NCBI GenBank assembly: GCA_947492925.1
Contig: CANLOQ010000001.1
Location: 1,240,001 to 1,304,000 of the forward strand
DNA from: an uncultured Sulfitobacter sp.
GTDB lineage: Bacteria; Pseudomonadota; Alphaproteobacteria; Rhodobacterales; Rhodobacteraceae
Reading direction: 5' to 3'
DNA: 64,000 nt
Shown here: one piece after another, positions 61,191 to 64,000 of the stretch
How the letters are laid out: the number at the start of each line of letters is the position of its first letter
Position numbering within the stretch: position 1 is the stretch's first letter
Made by a program: the position numbers and the translations under genes
Notes under the pieces: generated by a model
What the model was told of the DNA's origin: nothing
Databases searched by the model: none
What the model saw: the letters and a program-made list of their open reading frames with translations, nothing else

Positions 61191-62651
61191 ATGAGTAAGG
61201 TGATCAAGGGCGGGCAGGTTTGTACGGCGGACCGGACGTGGAAAGCGGATGTGCTGATCGAGGGCGAGAAGATTGTCCAGATTGGCGAGGACCTGAAGGG
61301 CGATGAGTATATCGATGCCGAAGGTGCCTATGTGATCCCCGGCGGGATTGATCCGCATACGCATCTTGAGATGCCGTTCATGGGGACGACCGCAGCGGAG
61401 ACGTTTGAGACGGGCACATGGGCGGCGGCCTGTGGCGGGACGACGATGGTGGTGGATTTTTGTCTGCCCGGCGCGGATGGGTCAATCAAGAATGCGATTA
61501 ACGAATGGCACCGGAAATCTGCGCCGCAGATTTGTTCGGATGTGGGTTATCACATGGCGATCACGGGTTGGGACGAGAATGTGTTCAATGAGATGAAGGA
61601 CGCCGTTGAGATGGGCGTGAATTCCTTCAAGCATTTCATGGCCTACAAGGGCGCCTTGATGATTGAGGATGACGAGATGTTCGCGTCGTTCAAGCGTTGT
61701 GCGGAGCTGGGGGCGCTGCCGATGGTGCATGCAGAGAATGGCGATCTGGTCGCGGAGTTGCAGCAGAAGTATTTCGATCAGGGGATCACGGGGCCGGAGG
61801 GGCATGCGTACAGCCGCCCGCCGGAGTTGGAAGGTGAGGCGGCGAACCGGGCGATCACGATTGCGGATACGGCGGGGGTGCCTTTGTATATCGTGCATGT
61901 GTCCTGTGAGCAGACGCATGAGGCGATCCGGCGTGCGCGGCAGAAGGGGATGCGGGTGTATGGGGAGCCTTTGATCCAGTTTTTGACGCTGGATGAGAGC
62001 GAGTATTTCAACAAGGATTGGGACCATGCCGCGCGGCGGGTGATGTCGCCGCCGTTCCGGTCCAAGGACCATCAGGATTCGCTTTGGGCCGGTTTGCAGG
62101 CGGGGTCTTTGCAGGTTGTGGCGACGGATCACGCGGCGTTTAACACCGAGCAGAAGCGGGCGGGGCGCGATGACTTTCGGATCATTCCGAATGGGTCGAA
62201 CGGGTTGGAGGAGCGTCTTGGCGTGCTCTGGACCGAGGGGGTCGAGACGGGGCGGCTGACGCCGAATGAGTTTGTCGCGGCGACCTCGACCAATGTGGCG
62301 AAGATTTTGAACATCTACCCGCGCAAGGGGGCGATCGTTGAGGGGGCGGATGCGGATATCGTGGTGTGGGATCCGAAGATCACCAAGACTATTTCGCCTG
62401 CCACGCACCATTCGATTTTGGATTACAACGTGTTTGAGGGCTTCGAGGTGACGGCGAATGCGCGCTACACGCTGAGCCGGGGTGACGTGATCTGGTCCTG
62501 GGGGCAGAATTCGCAGCCGCAACCGGGGCGGGGGAAGTTTATTCCGCGTCCTGCATTTCCGTCGGCGAATGTGGCGCTCAGCAAGTGGAAGGCGCTGACC
62601 AGCCCAAAGATGATCAAGCGTGATCCGTTGAATATTCCGGCGGGGATTTGA
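61191..62651 (+). CDS. hydA: Dihydropyrimidinase / D-hydantoinase
   Basis: 486 residues. Opens dihydrouracil or dihydrothymine to N-carbamoyl-beta-alanine (or -beta-aminoisobutyrate). The binuclear zinc site is complete: GGIDPHTHLEMPFMGT (HxH), NSFKHFMAYKGAL with the carboxylated Lys, MVHAENGD, YIVHVSCEQTHEAI and VATDHAAFN (Asp). With PreTA and the amidohydrolase it completes the reductive pathway. GGGGAGA precedes the ATG. Regulation by RutR has not been shown here; no clear site lies directly in front of this gene. Confidence 0.96.
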   Translation: MSKVIKGGQVCTADRTWKADVLIEGEKIVQIGEDLKGDEYIDAEGAYVIPGGIDPHTHLEMPFMGTTAAETFETGTWAAACGGTTMVVDFCLPGADGSIKNAINEWHRKSAPQICSDVGYHMAITGWDENVFNEMKDAVEMGVNSFKHFMAYKGALMIEDDEMFASFKRCAELGALPMVHAENGDLVAELQQKYFDQGITGPEGHAYSRPPELEGEAANRAITIADTAGVPLYIVHVSCEQTHEAIRRARQKGMRVYGEPLIQFLTLDESEYFNKDWDHAARRVMSPPFRSKDHQDSLWAGLQAGSLQVVATDHAAFNTEQKRAGRDDFRIIPNGSNGLEERLGVLWTEGVETGRLTPNEFVAATSTNVAKILNIYPRKGAIVEGADADIVVWDPKITKTISPATHHSILDYNVFEGFEVTANARYTLSRGDVIWSWGQNSQPQPGRGKFIPRPAFPSANVALSKWKALTSPKMIKRDPLNIPAGI

Positions 62652-63299
62652 GTGAGCGCACAGTGGCAGCTTCATTTTGTGGATTCTCATGATGCACTCG
62701 CGGATTTGCGTGAACAGATCTGCGCGAGTATCGCCCGTGCCGAGACACGCGTGACGGACATTTGCGGGCCGCTCAGCCTTGATATCGTGGTGCAGAACAT
62801 ACCTGGCCGCGTGATACCGGAACTTGGGCTGGTGGGCTTTGCGCCCACGTCATCGCTTGTTCAGATGACGTTTGATGCGACAAACGACAGTCTGGCCGAC
62901 AAGGTGGGCGAGCCGCTGGAGCGCATGGTTGCGCATGAAGTCAACCACGTCTTGCGGTGGCGCGGGCCGGGGTATGGGGCGACCTTGGGAGAGGCGATCA
63001 TAAGCGAAGGGCTTGCGGGGCAGTTCACGCGACAGCTTTACGCGAACGCGCCGGAACACTGGGAGGTGCCGGAGGAGGATGACCTGTTGCACCTAGACGA
63101 TGTGCTTGCGGATTGGGGCGCGCGGTATGATCACGCCGTGTGGTTCTTCGGCGCGGGCGACAAACCGCATTGGCTTGGCTACCGGTTGGGGTATCGCATT
63201 GTGGGAAGGCATATCGAGGCCTCTGGCAAGAATGCGGCGGACCTGACCCAGACACCTGCCATTGACTTTCTTGAGACGGTTCGGACTTTGGCGGCATGA
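62652..63299 (+). CDS. Putative DUF2268-like zinc protease
   Basis: 215 residues. HEVNHVLRW (HExxH) lies near residue 95, followed by EAIISEGLAGQFTRQLYAN with a Glu at the right distance to be the third ligand, which is the layout of DUF2268/YjaZ proteins. No signal peptide. The GTG start (62652) follows the hydA stop directly, and the 3' end overlaps the ABC ATPase gene (ATGA), so it is embedded in the operon. Its substrate and role are unknown. Confidence 0.75.
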   Translation: MSAQWQLHFVDSHDALADLREQICASIARAETRVTDICGPLSLDIVVQNIPGRVIPELGLVGFAPTSSLVQMTFDATNDSLADKVGEPLERMVAHEVNHVLRWRGPGYGATLGEAIISEGLAGQFTRQLYANAPEHWEVPEEDDLLHLDDVLADWGARYDHAVWFFGAGDKPHWLGYRLGYRIVGRHIEASGKNAADLTQTPAIDFLETVRTLAA

Positions 63300-64000
63300 C
63301 TATGAATTCGGTAATCTCGGCCCAAAACCTAGACCTCACTTTTCAGACCAACGATGGCCCGATCCATGCGCTCAAGGATGTGAACCTTGAGATCAATCAA
63401 GGCGATTTTGTCAGCTTTATCGGACCGTCGGGCTGCGGGAAGACCACCTTCCTGCGGGTGATGGCGGACCTGGAGCAGCCTACGGGCGGCACCGTGACCG
63501 TGAATGGGGTCAGTCCGGCAGAGGCCCGCAAGGCGCGGGCTTATGGCTATGTGTTTCAGGCGGCGGGGTTGTATCCGTGGCGCACGATTGGCGGGAATAT
63601 CCGGCTGCCGCTGGAGATCATGGGGATATCCAAGGCGGAGCAGACCAAGCGGGTAAGCCGCGTGCTGGAACTGGTCGATCTGGCGGGGTTCGAGCGGAAG
63701 TTTCCGTGGCAACTTTCGGGCGGGATGCAGCAGCGGGCGAGTATTGCGCGGGCGTTGAGCTTTGATGCGGATATTTTGTTGATGGATGAGCCGTTTGGAG
63801 CGCTGGACGAGATTGTGCGGGATCATTTGAATGAGCAGTTGCTCAAGCTTTGGGCGCGGACGGAGAAGACGATTGCCTTTGTGACGCATTCGATCCCGGA
63901 GGCGGTGTATCTGTCGACCAAGATTGTGGTGATGTCGCCACGGCCGGGGCGGATTACGGATGTGATCGAGAGTCCGCTGCCCAAGGAGCGGCCCTTGGAC
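63296..64000 (+). CDS. ABC transporter ATP-binding protein, NitT/SsuB/ThiZ type (3' end outside window)
   Basis: At least 235 residues; it runs off the end. Walker A is FIGPSGCGKTTFLRVMADLE, the Q-loop region YVFQAAGLYPWRTI, the signature LSGGMQQRASIARAL, Walker B ILLMDEPFGALDE, then FVTHSIPEAVYLSTKIVVM. This is the subgroup that imports nitrate, sulfonates, hydroxymethylpyrimidine or riboflavin precursors. Placement behind hydA suggests pyrimidine import. The ATG at 63296 overlaps the protease stop; the next ATG (63302) is also possible. Confidence 0.93.
   Translation, partial: MTMNSVISAQNLDLTFQTNDGPIHALKDVNLEINQGDFVSFIGPSGCGKTTFLRVMADLEQPTGGTVTVNGVSPAEARKARAYGYVFQAAGLYPWRTIGGNIRLPLEIMGISKAEQTKRVSRVLELVDLAGFERKFPWQLSGGMQQRASIARALSFDADILLMDEPFGALDEIVRDHLNEQLLKLWARTEKTIAFVTHSIPEAVYLSTKIVVMSPRPGRITDVIESPLPKERPLD

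Noticed and set aside
61482-62690. A 402-codon open frame antisense to hydA
   Set aside because: Arg/His/Leu-rich shadow of the hydA codons; hydA has all its zinc ligands.

Overview
The window reads as chromosomal DNA of an alphaproteobacterium of the Roseobacter group (Rhodobacteraceae). The evidence is the GC-rich, densely packed and often 4-nt-overlapping genes, an RpoH-II-type sigma factor, the preT/preA-hydA reductive pyrimidine pathway with a RutR-type regulator, an FeS-containing photolyase, a gcvTHP operon behind a tandem glycine riboswitch, and small intergenic palindromes of a kind I associate with Rhodobacterales. I see no prophage, insertion sequence, CRISPR array, rRNA or tRNA gene.

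Layout. 1-9 kb: the end of rsmI, yraN, gshB, a ComM/YifB ATPase, a glutathione transferase, cobC-cobU (cobalamin assembly), rpoH-II, then coaBC-dut-moeB-like. 9-17.7 kb: an M3 oligopeptidase, then on the minus strand the rod-shape operon mreB-mreC-mreD-mrdA-rodA ending in ghrA. 17.8-22.7 kb: a VOC protein, leuA with a leucine-rich leader peptide (too short to be found by ordinary gene calling), and an SDR-photolyase pair. 22.9-40 kb is an accessory-looking stretch of small enzymes, each with its own regulator. It holds a class III cyclase/hydrolase fusion, AraC-VOC, ArsR with NIPSNAP/ABM genes, three tandem paralogous membrane proteins, nadE, a MORN-repeat exported protein coupled to an ankyrin protein, and two MarR genes next to likely operators.

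40-54 kb: gltX, a MATE transporter, the glycine cleavage operon with its riboswitch, an inositol-monophosphatase-like enzyme, a ybbA-ybbP/tesA cluster arranged as in enterobacteria, an SRAP protein lacking the catalytic Cys2, and a cold shock protein. 54.3-64 kb is the pyrimidine-degradation region: preT, an Fpg/Nei-type DNA glycosylase, preA, rutR, an amidohydrolase of the carbamoyl-amino-acid hydrolase family, hydA, a DUF2268-like protease and the start of an ABC transporter ATPase. Two palindromes resembling the RutR operator lie in front of preT and the amidohydrolase, so these units are probably one regulon. A GIY-YIG nuclease gene inside this region is bracketed by REP-like palindromes.

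The points most worth checking are the RutR operators with the glycosylase embedded in the pathway, the C2P SRAP protein, the three-paralog operon, the GIY-YIG/palindrome association, the leuA leader and the 28-bp perfect hairpin at 18.5 kb. All functional calls rest on reading the translated sequences by eye; no database search was run.
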